A stretch of DNA of 64,000 bases from Psychrobacter sp. UBA3483. GTDB taxonomy: Bacteria; Pseudomonadota; Gammaproteobacteria; Pseudomonadales; Moraxellaceae. Location: assembly GCF_002377905.1 (NCBI RefSeq), contig NZ_DFQS01000019.1, forward strand, positions 62,001 to 126,000, given 5' to 3'. Every line of letters starts with the position of its first letter. The stretch's first letter is position 1. Shown here piece after piece: positions 54,884-64,000 of this stretch. Below the pieces are notes generated by a model that was not told the origin of the DNA, did no database searches, and saw only the letters and a list, made by a program, of their open reading frames with translations. Made by a program: the position numbers and the translations under genes.

Positions 54884-56425
54884 CTAAGCGGATACTTTCT
54901 CAAAGCGCGCAATAGATTCGACGTGACCCGTATGACAGAACATATCCATCACGCCTGCATGCGTCAAACGATAGCCTTGCTCTAGCAAAGCTTTGGTATC
55001 GCGGGCAAGGGTAGCAGGGTTACAAGAGACATAGACAATACGCTCGGCATTGAACTTTGGCAGATACTGCATAATCTCCCACGCGCCCGAACGCGGTGGG
55101 TCAATGAGTAACGCATCAAAGCCTTGATTGGCCCAAGGTTTATCCGTGCAATCTTGGGTTAAGTCTTGGCTATAAAACGCCGTATTAGTAATGCCATTGC
55201 GGCGTGCATTATTAGCAGCGCGAGCAGTCATGGCTTCACTGCCTTCAACGCCAACCACCGAGCCAGTTTCGCCGACCAAACGCGCAAGCGGTAAGCTAAA
55301 GTTACCCAAACCACTGAATAAATCGAGCACACGTTCGCCCGCTTTTAAATCTAGCAAGTCGCAAGCAAGCTTGGTCATTTGACGATTGACCGATAAATTG
55401 ACCTGAGTGAAGTCCGTTGGAATAAATTCAAAGGTCAAATCATACTCAGGCAGCTGATAATATAAGCGCCCAAACTGCTCACTCATATCGTCATTATCCG
55501 TCAAGGCAATACGCTGAATGCTATCGGCGCCTTTTGACTGTAAATACAACTGCCAATTGCGCGCCGCAAAAAACGTTTTTAGCTTCTCGATATCGGCATC
55601 TGATAATGGTGCCAAGTTACGCACAATAAGCGCAACCGGCTGATTACCATCAGGCAACTCTGGCAGCGCTTCGCCCATGGCTAATTCAAGCTGAGCAATC
55701 TTGTCACGACTCTCAAGTGTGCTGATAAGCGCTTTTAGATTTTCAATCTCAAAACCAATCCGCGGGTCTAAGATATGACACTCATTTAACTCGGCTAAAA
55801 AGTTACTTGAACGCTCACGGAAACCCACCAAGGCGGTTTCTTTTTTGGCGACATAACGCACGCCAAGTCGCGCTTTGGTACGGTAACCTAAGCGATCGCC
55901 AACCACGGGCGCGAGCCAATGCTCTGGTTCGACATTGGCTTGATGCATAAGCAATTCAGCAAGCACAGATTGCTTAAAGTTGATCTGACCATCGGGCTGC
56001 CAATGTTGCAAACTACAGCCGCCACAAACGCCAAAATGCGGGCAGGGCGCTACTGCGCGCTCAGGGTTTGGATTGGCAGTAATGCTCACCGCATCACCTT
56101 CTTCAAAACTGCTACGGCTATTGGTGATTTTGACTAAGGCGCTTTCGCCTGGTAATGCAAAGCTGACAAAAATCTTTTTGCCATGTTTGTCTTCGATATG
56201 ACCATCGGCTTCACCGAAACCGTTGCCATAAATAGCAACGCCGCGACCATCATGTGATAAGCCGTCGATGTTAAACGGTAATGGCTCAGCATCTTTCAAA
56301 CGGCGGCGTGTTTTCGATGAGGGCTTAGATTTTTTCTTACTTGGCGGCATGGTGATGGTCTGAGCCTCGTTAGGCTGTTGGTTGGTATCTAGGGTAGTAG
56401 AGTTCTGTGAATCGGTGGGCTGCAT
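54884..56425 (-). CDS. rlmD: 23S rRNA (uracil-1939-C5)-methyltransferase
   Basis: Makes m5U1939 in 23S rRNA. 513 residues. The N-terminal TRAM domain (VAIYGNGFGEADGHI) is followed by the 4Fe-4S ligands CPHFGVCGGC and a distant Cys in LNECHILD. The SAM-binding motif LDLFSGLGNFSLPLA and catalytic YVSCNPATLARD are intact. A basic Lys/Ser-rich extension of about 45 residues precedes the domain. It is upstream of relA, as in Pseudomonas. Confidence 0.95.
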   Translation of the reverse strand: MQPTDSQNSTTLDTNQQPNEAQTITMPPSKKKSKPSSKTRRRLKDAEPLPFNIDGLSHDGRGVAIYGNGFGEADGHIEDKHGKKIFVSFALPGESALVKITNSRSSFEEGDAVSITANPNPERAVAPCPHFGVCGGCSLQHWQPDGQINFKQSVLAELLMHQANVEPEHWLAPVVGDRLGYRTKARLGVRYVAKKETALVGFRERSSNFLAELNECHILDPRIGFEIENLKALISTLESRDKIAQLELAMGEALPELPDGNQPVALIVRNLAPLSDADIEKLKTFFAARNWQLYLQSKGADSIQRIALTDNDDMSEQFGRLYYQLPEYDLTFEFIPTDFTQVNLSVNRQMTKLACDLLDLKAGERVLDLFSGLGNFSLPLARLVGETGSVVGVEGSEAMTARAANNARRNGITNTAFYSQDLTQDCTDKPWANQGFDALLIDPPRSGAWEIMQYLPKFNAERIVYVSCNPATLARDTKALLEQGYRLTHAGVMDMFCHTGHVESIARFEKVSA

Positions 56426-56525
56426 AAACCTGCCTTAATAATAAAGAGTAAGCAATAAAAGATGAATAACTAAAAATAAGAGTGAGACGTTAGCTGTTAA
56501 AACGTCATTTCTATGAAAGCGTTTT

Positions 56526-56559
56526 TATAAAAAAGCTTTTATAAAGAAGTTCTTATAAA
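56526..56559. repeat. Three 14-base imperfect tandem repeats
   Basis: TATAAA recurs at 56526, 56540 and 56554, exactly 14 bases apart, with similar surrounding sequence (GCTTTTATAAAGAAG type). It lies in the gap between the exonuclease gene and rlmD. Confidence 0.6.
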
Positions 56560-56584
56560 GACGCTCGTTAAATAAAAATGTCTG

Positions 56585-57409
56585 CTATGGCGCAGGCGCG
56601 GATGACCAATCGGCAATAAATTCGTGATGGCGTGGACTGCCATCTGCTTGAGTATATTGGGCCAAATAGTCACGGCTTTGCTGCTGCCACGCCTCAAAAT
56701 CTGGCGAGGACAATTGCCCTGTTAAACGCAGCCAGCGCAGATATATCAGCCAAGTATTCATCACATCAGATTCGCAATATATTGACAGTGTTTGCCAGTC
56801 ATCATTGCTGACCAGCTCGCCAACCATACTGCCATCGACATTGGTTTTACCGGGCAAGCCATAAAGGCTGGCGACGACATCCATGGCTTCGCGGCGGCTG
56901 GCACCGTATTGGCTGAATCTGTCCATCAAATCAAGATGGCGACTGTGGAAACGATTGACGTAGTTATCAAAGCGCATGTTTTTGATACGCTCACCTTCTT
57001 CAAATAACCACGGCGCGGATAAGTCATACTGCATGGCGCGATAAATAAGCACTGGAATATCAAAACCCGAGCCGTTCCAACTAATCAGCTGTGGCAGCTT
57101 TTCAAGGTCACTAAAGGCGCGAAAAAATTTGCTCAGTATGTCTTTTTCGCTAAACTTATCGGCGGTCAAAGAAAACAGGGAAAATTTGCCGTCTTTAATA
57201 TAAAGGGCAGAAATACAGACAATGCGCTGCAAGGGCAAACGCATAAAATCGTGACCTGCTTCTTGGAGTCGCAGTGCTGTCAATGCGCTTAAAGCATCGG
57301 CATCATTAAGCTCAGCCAACTGCGGATAGATACGGCGGGCAGCATCGGTATCGGCAACCGTCTCAATATCAAAGACCAAGATAGGTTTGGAAGAAAGGGC
57401 GTTTGACAT
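56585..57409 (-). CDS. PolB-like 3'-5' exonuclease family protein
   Basis: 274 residues of a DEDD-type exonuclease related to DNA polymerase B proofreading domains. Exo I is VFDIETVAD (D14, E16), Exo II is ISWNGSGFDIPVL, and Exo III is YCESDVMNTW. The cleavage substrate is unknown; homologues sit beside cysM and rlmD in Pseudomonas and Acinetobacter. ATG 57409 follows AGGA; a TTG at 57415 is less likely. The gap to cysM is 40 bases, so the two are probably in one transcript. Confidence 0.88.
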   Translation of the reverse strand: MSNALSSKPILVFDIETVADTDAARRIYPQLAELNDADALSALTALRLQEAGHDFMRLPLQRIVCISALYIKDGKFSLFSLTADKFSEKDILSKFFRAFSDLEKLPQLISWNGSGFDIPVLIYRAMQYDLSAPWLFEEGERIKNMRFDNYVNRFHSRHLDLMDRFSQYGASRREAMDVVASLYGLPGKTNVDGSMVGELVSNDDWQTLSIYCESDVMNTWLIYLRWLRLTGQLSSPDFEAWQQQSRDYLAQYTQADGSPRHHEFIADWSSAPAP

Positions 57410-57449
57410 AAACAATCCTGCTTGTTTTTAAGCTTACGAAGTGACGTTA

Positions 57450-58394
57450 TCAGTTGCTGTCATTCACATTATATAGGCCCGTCGATAAATAACGATCACC
57501 GCGGTCACAAACGATAAAAGCAATCACAGCATCTGGGTTTGCTCTTGCGACTTCGGTTGCGGCCCATGCCGCTGCACCTGATGACACCCCAGCAAAAATG
57601 CCTTCAGTTTTCGCCAGTTTACGCATATAAACTTCAGCGACACGCTGATCAACATCCATGATGTCATCAACCAAATCTGCTTCAAAAATACCTGGCATAT
57701 AAGCGGCAGGCCAGCGGCGAATACCAGCGATAGACGCTTCTTCGTCAGGTTGTAGGCCGATGATTTTGACCTCAGGGTTTTGCTCTTTGAGATATTGCGC
57801 GACGCCAGTAATAGTACCTGTGGTGCCCATCGAGCTGATAAAATGAGTGATTTTACCGTCCGTTTGTGCCCAAAGCTCAGGACCGGTGGTCAGATAGTGC
57901 GCTTGTTTATTATCGGGGTTGTTAAATTGATCGAGCACAATGCCTTTACCGTCGGTTTGCATTTGCAGCGCCATATCACGCGCGGCTTCTATGCCTTCGT
58001 CCACCTCGATAAGCGTGGCGCCATAAGCGGCCATCGCATCTTTACGCTCTTGGGTCGAGTTGGTTGGCATAAATAGAGTAATTGGATAACCACGCATGGC
58101 CGCCACCATCGCCAAAGCAATACCAGTATTGCCGCTGGTCGCTTCAATGAGCATATCACCAGGTTTAATATCACCGCGCTGCTCAGCCTGATAAATCATA
58201 TTAAATGCTGGACGGTCTTTTACCGAACCCGCAGGGTTATTGCCTTCAAGCTTGGCGAGTAATGTCGCGCCATTGGCAATCTGCTCTTGCTCAGGCAGGC
58301 GATTTAACTTGACCAAGGGCGTCTTACCCACGCAATCGGCAAGATCAGTGATTTGCGTAATAAAATTGGCGTTTGACTGGGCCGTAGCGGACAT
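57450..58394 (-). CDS. cysM: Cysteine synthase B
   Basis: PLP enzyme making cysteine from O-acetylserine and sulfide or thiosulfate. 314 residues. The Schiff-base lysine is K59 in AGSVKDRPA, the phosphate loop is SGNTGIALAM, and GTTGTITGVAQYLK follows. The CysM subfamily features, a longer C-terminus and RRWPAAYMPGIF, favour CysM over CysK. AAGGATA precedes the ATG. It is divergent from the hybrid kinase, as in Pseudomonas. Confidence 0.94.
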   Translation of the reverse strand: MSATAQSNANFITQITDLADCVGKTPLVKLNRLPEQEQIANGATLLAKLEGNNPAGSVKDRPAFNMIYQAEQRGDIKPGDMLIEATSGNTGIALAMVAAMRGYPITLFMPTNSTQERKDAMAAYGATLIEVDEGIEAARDMALQMQTDGKGIVLDQFNNPDNKQAHYLTTGPELWAQTDGKITHFISSMGTTGTITGVAQYLKEQNPEVKIIGLQPDEEASIAGIRRWPAAYMPGIFEADLVDDIMDVDQRVAEVYMRKLAKTEGIFAGVSSGAAAWAATEVARANPDAVIAFIVCDRGDRYLSTGLYNVNDSN

Positions 58395-58942
58395 AAGGTA
58401 TCCTTATAATGATTAATTATTAAGTTTTTAATTGGCACTGTTTATGAACTGAACCTATTTATAAATTAAAGCAGTTTAAATACTAGGTATTAATCGCTAG
58501 CTACTAAGCGCTTATCAATAATAATTCAGTACTTTATAACTATTAGAGGTTTATTGTGGTGAATAAAAAGTTGCGTCATTATATCATTTTGTTTTCGGCT
58601 GCGCTTAATGCATAAATTTTTATTGAGGATAAGCAGTGTACTTATATGCATAAACAAATCGGCATAAACAAAATACTAAAAGCGGACTGCTTACGATAAC
58701 CTTGAATAATGAAAGTGCATGAGTAAGTGAAGCGAGAAAAGAGTGAAGCGAGAAAAGTTTGCCAAGGAATGGTTAACCGCCCTCGTTAGAATCCTGCTAA
58801 GATAATCTTAAGTTATTCTTGATGGCTTACCATTAATGCTTAATAAGTAATCAATATCCAAGCGCGCCGTACAGTGTTTATCAATAATAATATTCACCAG
58901 TAATAATATTTAGCGCCAAAATCAGTGGAGAGTAAATCCAGC
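58395..58942. other. 548-base divergent space between cysM and the hybrid kinase gene
   Basis: No gene is seen. It must hold the promoters of both genes and contains a 16-base tandem duplication at 58726-58757. Otherwise AT-rich with no structure that I could identify. Confidence 0.6.
58726..58757. repeat. 16-base tandem duplication upstream of the hybrid kinase
   Basis: AGTGAAGCGAGAAAAG occurs twice in direct contact (58726-58741 and 58742-58757). It lies about 185 bases before the kinase start. It may be a copy-number-variable site. Confidence 0.7.
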
Positions 58943-61900
58943 ATGGCTTACAAAAAACGTTTTGATACCAGTAGCGCTTATGGTCAGCTGATTATATTGG
59001 TGTTTTTGCCGATTTGTTTATTGGCAGCGGTCGGTGGCATTTTGGTGTTTTATGAAACCATGCGTGCCAGTAATTCAGAGCAAGAAGCGTTAGCAGAGGC
59101 GGTACTGATTCGTTATACACCAACAATTGCGGAGCTGGTTCCTGAGTTATTAGAGCAAGAGCAGGCAGAGAATAACGATGATAAAAATAAGGCAGCGGAC
59201 AACTCGCAAACGGCAATAGCAGCCTTAGCAGGTATTCAAGATAGGCTCGGGCGTATGCAGTCCGAGCAGCATGTCCAGCGTATTGCGATTATCAATCAAA
59301 ATAATAAAGTGCTGGCAAGCGTGGGCTACGGCACCGAGGAAGCTTGGCCTCAGATAGAATCTTCACAGCGCTTTTTATCGCAACAACCAACGCCCATTGG
59401 CACCGCTTACGGTAGTAGCTTGGGAGAGTTTGACGGGCAGCAACTGTGGCTTATTATTGATATGGATAATGAGCCGCTTTATATCGCCCGTTATCGTATC
59501 GCCATGGCATTGGCAATTACTGGTTTATTTACGATTTTAATTTTGTTATTGAGCTTAAATATCTATTCAAAACGTTGGATTGCGCCGATTTACGAGCTAC
59601 GTTTGCAATTACAACGTACCCATGTCGACAATCTTTATCAGCCTATTCCGGTCGAATCAAATGGTGAGCTGAACTTATTGCAGCAAGATTTGGTCAGGAC
59701 GTTACGTCGTCTCCATGCCAGCTTCCAAGATTTAAAAGATCATGCCGAACAGACCGAAGATGATTTGCGCTTGGCATTTGATGAGATGGAAATGCAAAAT
59801 ATCTCTATCCGTAATGCCCGCGATGCGGCAATCTCAACCAGCCAAGCAAAATCGGCGTTTTTGGCCAATATCAGCCATGAATTGCGTACACCATTAAACA
59901 GTATCGATGGTTTTATTAATTTGCTGGCGCGACATGGTGAGCTCAACCCTGAACAAGATTTATATGTGCAAACCATCCGTAAATCATCAGCGCATCTGTT
60001 GGCGCTCGTAAATGACGTATTGGATTTCTCTAAGATTGAAGCGGGTAAACTGGTCCTTGATCGTCACGAGTTTGACCTTTATGACACCATCTATGACGTG
60101 GTCGATATGCTATCGCCGGTTGCTGCCGAAAAAGGTCTGCGCATGGCGGTGCTGTTTTATAACGACGTGCCGATGCGCATCAACGGCGATGCTTTGCGCC
60201 TTAAGCAAGTACTGACCAATATCGTTGGTAATGCCATTAAGTTTACCGATAGTGGCGATGTGGTCGTACGCGTGAGCTTAGACGATCATCGCGACAATTA
60301 TTTGATGATTAGTGTGCAAGATAGCGGTAAAGGCATTTCATTATCTGACCAAAAAATGCTTTTTCAAAGCTTTAGCCAAGGCGATCCGTCGATTACGCGC
60401 CAATATGGTGGTACCGGCTTGGGTCTGGTCATCTCCAAGCAGTTAACGCGGCTGATGGGCGGCGATATTGGTTTTTATGACAATGTGCAAGAAAACATCT
60501 CGAACCAAGGGGCAACGTTTTGGTTTCGGATGCCAGCCCATGTCGATGTTTTAGAGGCGGCGACTGGGCAAACGATTGAGTTGCCAGTGCTCGCGCCACT
60601 TGCCAGCGATACGGACGAGTTTAATGTGCTGGTTTGGATCAATCATACCGCGTCGATACAGGTGCTCAAAGCCAGCCTGCAACATTTACCGATTACCCTG
60701 ACCCAAGCAAACTCTTTACCGGGCGTACTTGAGTCGCTCAAAGAGCGCGGTAATTATTGGGATTGGGTCATCGTGGATGACGATACACAAGACGATATGA
60801 TGGCGCTACTCAAACAAATTCGCCTGCATTATCAAGGAAAGCTTGCGGTATTTGGCTATCAAGTTGCCGCCGATCAAGCGCTGCTCAATCGTTATCATGC
60901 CAATATTCTGTATGAGCCTTTAGATAAAAGACAGCTCTATGCCATGCTTGATACGCAAAAGCGCAGCGCTCCGAGTGGCGTTCAAGAGCCGCGCTGGAAA
61001 GGCGTGACTGTGCTAGCTGTCGATGACCATTTGCCAAACTTACTGGTGCTTGATGCGCTGCTAAGTGAACTTGGCATCCATGTCATTACCGCCAGCAGCG
61101 GTTTTGATGCGATAGAAATCATCAGTAAACAGCAGACCAAACATATTAAGAATGCTAAAACTGACAGCCAAAGTCTGTCGAAAAAAACTCAAATATCTAA
61201 AGCCGAAGCGCGTGATGATGCTAGTAAATCGGCGGTTAATCCATTACATCTTGACGATACTACGACAGATGATAAAGGTAGTACGGCGCACAAAAACAGT
61301 ATCGATTTGATATTTATGGATATTCAAATGCCGCGTATGTCAGGGCATGAAGCAGCGCGGCAAATCCGTAATATCGAAACCTCTGATCATCATATTCCGA
61401 TTATTGCCTTAACCGCTCATGGCTTAGCCGATGAGCGCGATAAGCTGATTGCGAGCGGCATCAATGATTATGTCGGTAAACCTATTAGCCAGCCGCAGTT
61501 ATTACAAGTGCTGCAAAAATGGCTTGGTCGTACCGATTCAGTGCCGCCATTAACCACTCTTCATAGCGATAACTTGCACAGCTCTGACTTGCATAGCTCT
61601 AACTTGCACAGCTCTGACTTACAAAGTGGGGTGAATCAAAACGCCTTGACCTCTTATGCAGATGTGACAACCCCAACTTATCCTTTGCTCAAAGATAACG
61701 AGGATAATCGTATCGCCAATACAAGTTCTGATACTAAAGTGAAGAGTCCGGCAAAAATCACCCGACCTTTATCATTAAAGAAAATTCGCGATGACTATTT
61801 GCGTGATAGTCAGCCGCGTGAAGAATATAGACGCGAGACGCCGCGCGAAACCCAACCACGTTACGAGAAGCCACGCTATGAAAAGCCACACTATGAGAAT

Positions 61901-62446
61901 CTGCATTATCAAGGGCAGGGGCAAGCACCATTGGCTTATCCGCCTTATCAGATGTCAGAGCGTGCTAAAGATGAGCAAGCAATAAATAACGCACACGGGG
62001 AAAATAATACAGACATGGGCGCAAATATCCTTGATACCTCGGAGATTTTAAATTGGCAAGATGCGTTGACGCGTTCAGCCAATAAACCCGATTTGGCTGC
62101 TAAGCTGATTATTATGATGCTCGATACCATCAATGATGAAAAGCAGGCGTTGATGCAGGCGTGGGAGAGCCGTAACCGCAGTGCGCTGGCGCAAATTGCT
62201 CATCGTATCTTAGGTGGCAGTCGTTATACTGGCGTGCCGCAGTTACGACAGGCCAGCCAAGACTTAGAAGATAAATGCTTATTGAATATTCAACATACCA
62301 CGCCGGCTCAGTTTGCGATGCTTGAGCCTTATTATGACGCGTTATTAACGGCGTTAAATAATTTACAAGCACTGGATTTATCGGCGTATCCGCAGCTTAA
62401 TTATCACCGCCTAAGTGAAAATGATATGACGTGGAAAATGATTTAA
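58943..62446 (+). CDS. gacS: Hybrid sensor histidine kinase, BarA/GacS type
   Basis: 1167 residues. Two N-terminal membrane helices (about 12-35 and 187-208) flank a periplasmic sensor, then HAMP, HisKA with H312 (ISHELRTPLNS), HATPase (DSGKGISLSDQ and GGTGLGLVISKQL), a degenerate receiver near 540-660, and a true receiver with D793 (FMDIQMPRMSGHE) and K in GKPI. The C-terminal Hpt domain has H1087 (AHRILGGSRYTG). This is the BarA/GacS domain order that signals to a GacA/UvrY response regulator. The receiver holds an insert of about 55 residues, and low-complexity His/Ser and Tyr/Glu/Pro repeats lie between receiver and Hpt. ATG 58943 follows GGAGAG. Confidence 0.93.
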   Translation: MAYKKRFDTSSAYGQLIILVFLPICLLAAVGGILVFYETMRASNSEQEALAEAVLIRYTPTIAELVPELLEQEQAENNDDKNKAADNSQTAIAALAGIQDRLGRMQSEQHVQRIAIINQNNKVLASVGYGTEEAWPQIESSQRFLSQQPTPIGTAYGSSLGEFDGQQLWLIIDMDNEPLYIARYRIAMALAITGLFTILILLLSLNIYSKRWIAPIYELRLQLQRTHVDNLYQPIPVESNGELNLLQQDLVRTLRRLHASFQDLKDHAEQTEDDLRLAFDEMEMQNISIRNARDAAISTSQAKSAFLANISHELRTPLNSIDGFINLLARHGELNPEQDLYVQTIRKSSAHLLALVNDVLDFSKIEAGKLVLDRHEFDLYDTIYDVVDMLSPVAAEKGLRMAVLFYNDVPMRINGDALRLKQVLTNIVGNAIKFTDSGDVVVRVSLDDHRDNYLMISVQDSGKGISLSDQKMLFQSFSQGDPSITRQYGGTGLGLVISKQLTRLMGGDIGFYDNVQENISNQGATFWFRMPAHVDVLEAATGQTIELPVLAPLASDTDEFNVLVWINHTASIQVLKASLQHLPITLTQANSLPGVLESLKERGNYWDWVIVDDDTQDDMMALLKQIRLHYQGKLAVFGYQVAADQALLNRYHANILYEPLDKRQLYAMLDTQKRSAPSGVQEPRWKGVTVLAVDDHLPNLLVLDALLSELGIHVITASSGFDAIEIISKQQTKHIKNAKTDSQSLSKKTQISKAEARDDASKSAVNPLHLDDTTTDDKGSTAHKNSIDLIFMDIQMPRMSGHEAARQIRNIETSDHHIPIIALTAHGLADERDKLIASGINDYVGKPISQPQLLQVLQKWLGRTDSVPPLTTLHSDNLHSSDLHSSNLHSSDLQSGVNQNALTSYADVTTPTYPLLKDNEDNRIANTSSDTKVKSPAKITRPLSLKKIRDDYLRDSQPREEYRRETPRETQPRYEKPRYEKPHYENLHYQGQGQAPLAYPPYQMSERAKDEQAINNAHGENNTDMGANILDTSEILNWQDALTRSANKPDLAAKLIIMMLDTINDEKQALMQAWESRNRSALAQIAHRILGGSRYTGVPQLRQASQDLEDKCLLNIQHTTPAQFAMLEPYYDALLTALNNLQALDLSAYPQLNYHRLSENDMTWKMI

Positions 62447-62583
62447 AGCGGATAATTATCAAACCGCTGAGGCTAAACGATACCCTAGCAGTCAGTTATT
62501 GATAAGGAAGGGTTGCAGTAAGGCTGTTAATATTAATCTGAGTACCAACATTATAGTTGTTTTATTTATTATTAAGGATGATT

Positions 62584-63396
62584 ATGCACGCTATTGCCAC
62601 TTACCAGTATGAAACATTACAAGTCAGCGCGACCGACAATATAATAACGGTGACCATCAATCGACCGGAAAAAAAGAACGCCATGAGTTTTAAAGTGGTG
62701 CAAGAGTTGATTGCGGTCGCAGGGCGCATCAGTAAAGATAAAGCGGTACGCGCGGTGATTCTTAATGGCGCGGAAGGCACGTTTTGTGCTGGTATCGATT
62801 TGGGCGATTTAAACCATCCTAAGAATCAAGCGTTTGCGCTATGGGAGCTGGTTAAACCTTGGCAAAGCTTATTTCAACGCGTCTGCTTGGTTTGGCGTGA
62901 TGTGCCTGTGCCAGTGATTGCGGTTTTAGAAGGTTACTGTATTGGCGCAGGCTTACAGTTGGCGCTGGCCTGCGATGTGCGTATTAGCCATCCTGAGTGT
63001 AAATTGTCTATTATGGAAGCCAAGTGGGGACTGGTACCTGACATGGGCTTAACGCAGTCAGGGTTTGGCGTCGTACGCGCTGATGTTTTAAAAGAGCTGG
63101 CAATGACCGCGCGTACCGTGAATGCCGAAGAGGGCCAAGCGCTTGGCTTAGTCAGTCATTGTAGTGAGACGCCACTTGAGCAGGCACAAAAGCTTGCCGC
63201 CGAGTTTGCTGAGCGTTCACCCGATGCGGTGCTAGCAAGCAAACGCGTTATCAATGCCATGTTTGATCAGCCAGCTACGACGCTATATAAAGAAAAATTT
63301 TGGCAGTTAAAAATGATGTTTGGTCGCAACCGTAAACTGGCGCTTAGAAAAGCCAAGCAGGCCAGTATTACTTTTGGCAAACGTCAGTTCCGTTAG
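62584..63396 (+). CDS. Enoyl-CoA hydratase/isomerase family protein
   Basis: Crotonase-fold enzyme, 270 residues. The first oxyanion segment is GTFCAGIDLGDL, with the second near EGYCIGAGLQLALACDVRI, and the usual MEAKWGLVPDMG follows. It would act on an unsaturated acyl-CoA, but the substrate is not clear and no pathway gene is adjacent. It differs from LiuC, so it is not a recent copy. ATG 62584 is chosen with AAGGA five bases before it; the upstream frame back to 62557 would use a TTG start. Confidence 0.87.
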   Translation: MHAIATYQYETLQVSATDNIITVTINRPEKKNAMSFKVVQELIAVAGRISKDKAVRAVILNGAEGTFCAGIDLGDLNHPKNQAFALWELVKPWQSLFQRVCLVWRDVPVPVIAVLEGYCIGAGLQLALACDVRISHPECKLSIMEAKWGLVPDMGLTQSGFGVVRADVLKELAMTARTVNAEEGQALGLVSHCSETPLEQAQKLAAEFAERSPDAVLASKRVINAMFDQPATTLYKEKFWQLKMMFGRNRKLALRKAKQASITFGKRQFR

Positions 63397-63666
63397 AAAA
63401 TCAGCCATATTTGGCCACTGTATTTGAGTGAGATAGGTTTATTTTATTCACATCAAGCATCTATTGAATTACAAGCAGATAGTGCAATATAGCATTATCT
63501 GTTTTTTTATCTGTTTACGTTGCTGTGTTTGCGTGGCTGCTTGTCAGGATGGTTGTTTGTAGATGTTATTTTAAAAGGCTTAATTTAAAATAAAAGCTGA
63601 GTAAAGTTACACAACAAACGGCGCATCAATAATAAAATAATTCTCACTCTATCATATGGTCTCATT

Positions 63667-64000
63667 ATGTCTGCTCCAAAGTCCTCCCTGCCTAATAAAC
63701 CCAATGCTGCTGACCGTGTGCGCTCTGCTGATTTGCCCGTTGCATGGATTATGATGCTTGGGCTTATCGTGGCGGTCGGACCCTTATCAATTGATATGTA
63801 TCTGCCCGCATTACCGTCGATGGCAGAGGATTTTGGTGTATCGACGGCTTTTATGGCCAACTCTGTGCCAGCCTATTTCTTAGGTTTGGTTTTTGGTCAG
63901 CTATTTTATGGTCCCTTTAGTGATCGCGTCGGTCGCGTCAAACCGTTATATATGGGCATGACCTTATATGTGATTGCTTCGATTGTTTGTGCGACGACCG
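63667..64000 (+). CDS. Bcr/CflA family multidrug efflux transporter, N-terminal part
   Basis: The first ~111 residues of an MFS transporter; the gene runs off the window. After a ~25-residue polar start come helix 1 (WIMMLGLIVAVGPLSIDMYLP) and helix 2, with the family sequence LPALPSMAEDFGV and the MFS signature GPFSDRVGRVKPL. The Bcr/CflA group is drug:H+ antiport. Substrate unknown. Confidence 0.88.
   Translation, partial: MSAPKSSLPNKPNAADRVRSADLPVAWIMMLGLIVAVGPLSIDMYLPALPSMAEDFGVSTAFMANSVPAYFLGLVFGQLFYGPFSDRVGRVKPLYMGMTLYVIASIVCATT

Overview
The window looks like a piece of a chromosome from a gammaproteobacterium of the family Moraxellaceae, most probably Psychrobacter or a close relative. 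This is inferred from three things: the proteins read like Acinetobacter/Pseudomonas housekeeping proteins with extra Gln/Asn/Asp-rich linkers, the gene order around relA/cysM/gacS and lepA-lepB-rnc-era-recO-pdxJ is that of the Pseudomonadales, and base composition is moderate with AT-rich intergenic spaces. I see no phage, IS element, CRISPR array or toxin/defence island. It is core genome with a few orphan genes, several unusual insertions in core proteins, and a family of dispersed hairpin repeats.

Region 1 (1-4.3 kb): the end of a glutamate/aspartate ABC uptake operon (gltI fragment, gltJ, gltK, gltL), then a rubredoxin-reductase-like flavoprotein. Region 2 (4.4-13.4 kb): a leucine/isovalerate catabolic block: an acyl-CoA synthetase, the two methylcrotonyl-CoA carboxylase subunits (liuB, liuD), methylglutaconyl-CoA hydratase (liuC), HMG-CoA lyase (liuE) and, after a repeat element, isovaleryl-CoA dehydrogenase (liuA). 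Together they convert isovaleryl-CoA to acetoacetate and acetyl-CoA. Region 3 (13.6-17.8 kb): birA-coaX on the minus strand, a TSUP-type permease, an AT-rich orphan gene and a small DUF4298-like protein. BirA would biotinylate the LiuD carrier domain, and bioA/bioD further on supply biotin precursors.

Region 4 (17.9-25.4 kb): smc, zipA and ligA for chromosome condensation, septum assembly and DNA ligation. Region 5 (25.4-32.5 kb): two lipoproteins (one resembling MliC lysozyme inhibitors), the radical-SAM protein YgiQ, a third lipoprotein, and a divergent pair of Lrp-type regulator and RarD-type permease. Region 6 (32.6-37 kb): smpB, coaD, a YfhL-type ferredoxin, bioA-bioD, RNase P RNA and tRNA-Met(CAT). 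Region 7 (37.3-44.7 kb): lepA, lepB, a DUF4845 protein, rnc, era, recO, pdxJ, all in one direction.

Region 8 (44.7-51.8 kb): a minor pilin-like gene, an OmpA/OprF-type porin, typA, mscL, a small secreted protein and mutM. Region 9 (51.9-62.4 kb): relA, rlmD, a PolB-like 3'-5' exonuclease and cysM on the minus strand, divergent from a BarA/GacS hybrid kinase. The window ends with an enoyl-CoA hydratase and the first third of a Bcr/CflA efflux pump.

The most interesting observations are a repeat family with a conserved core but unrelated, perfectly complementary arms (three clear copies), a large insertion in the BarA receiver domain, long low-complexity extensions on Era and SMC, and a probable MliC-like lipoprotein. 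I found no clear new multi-gene system.
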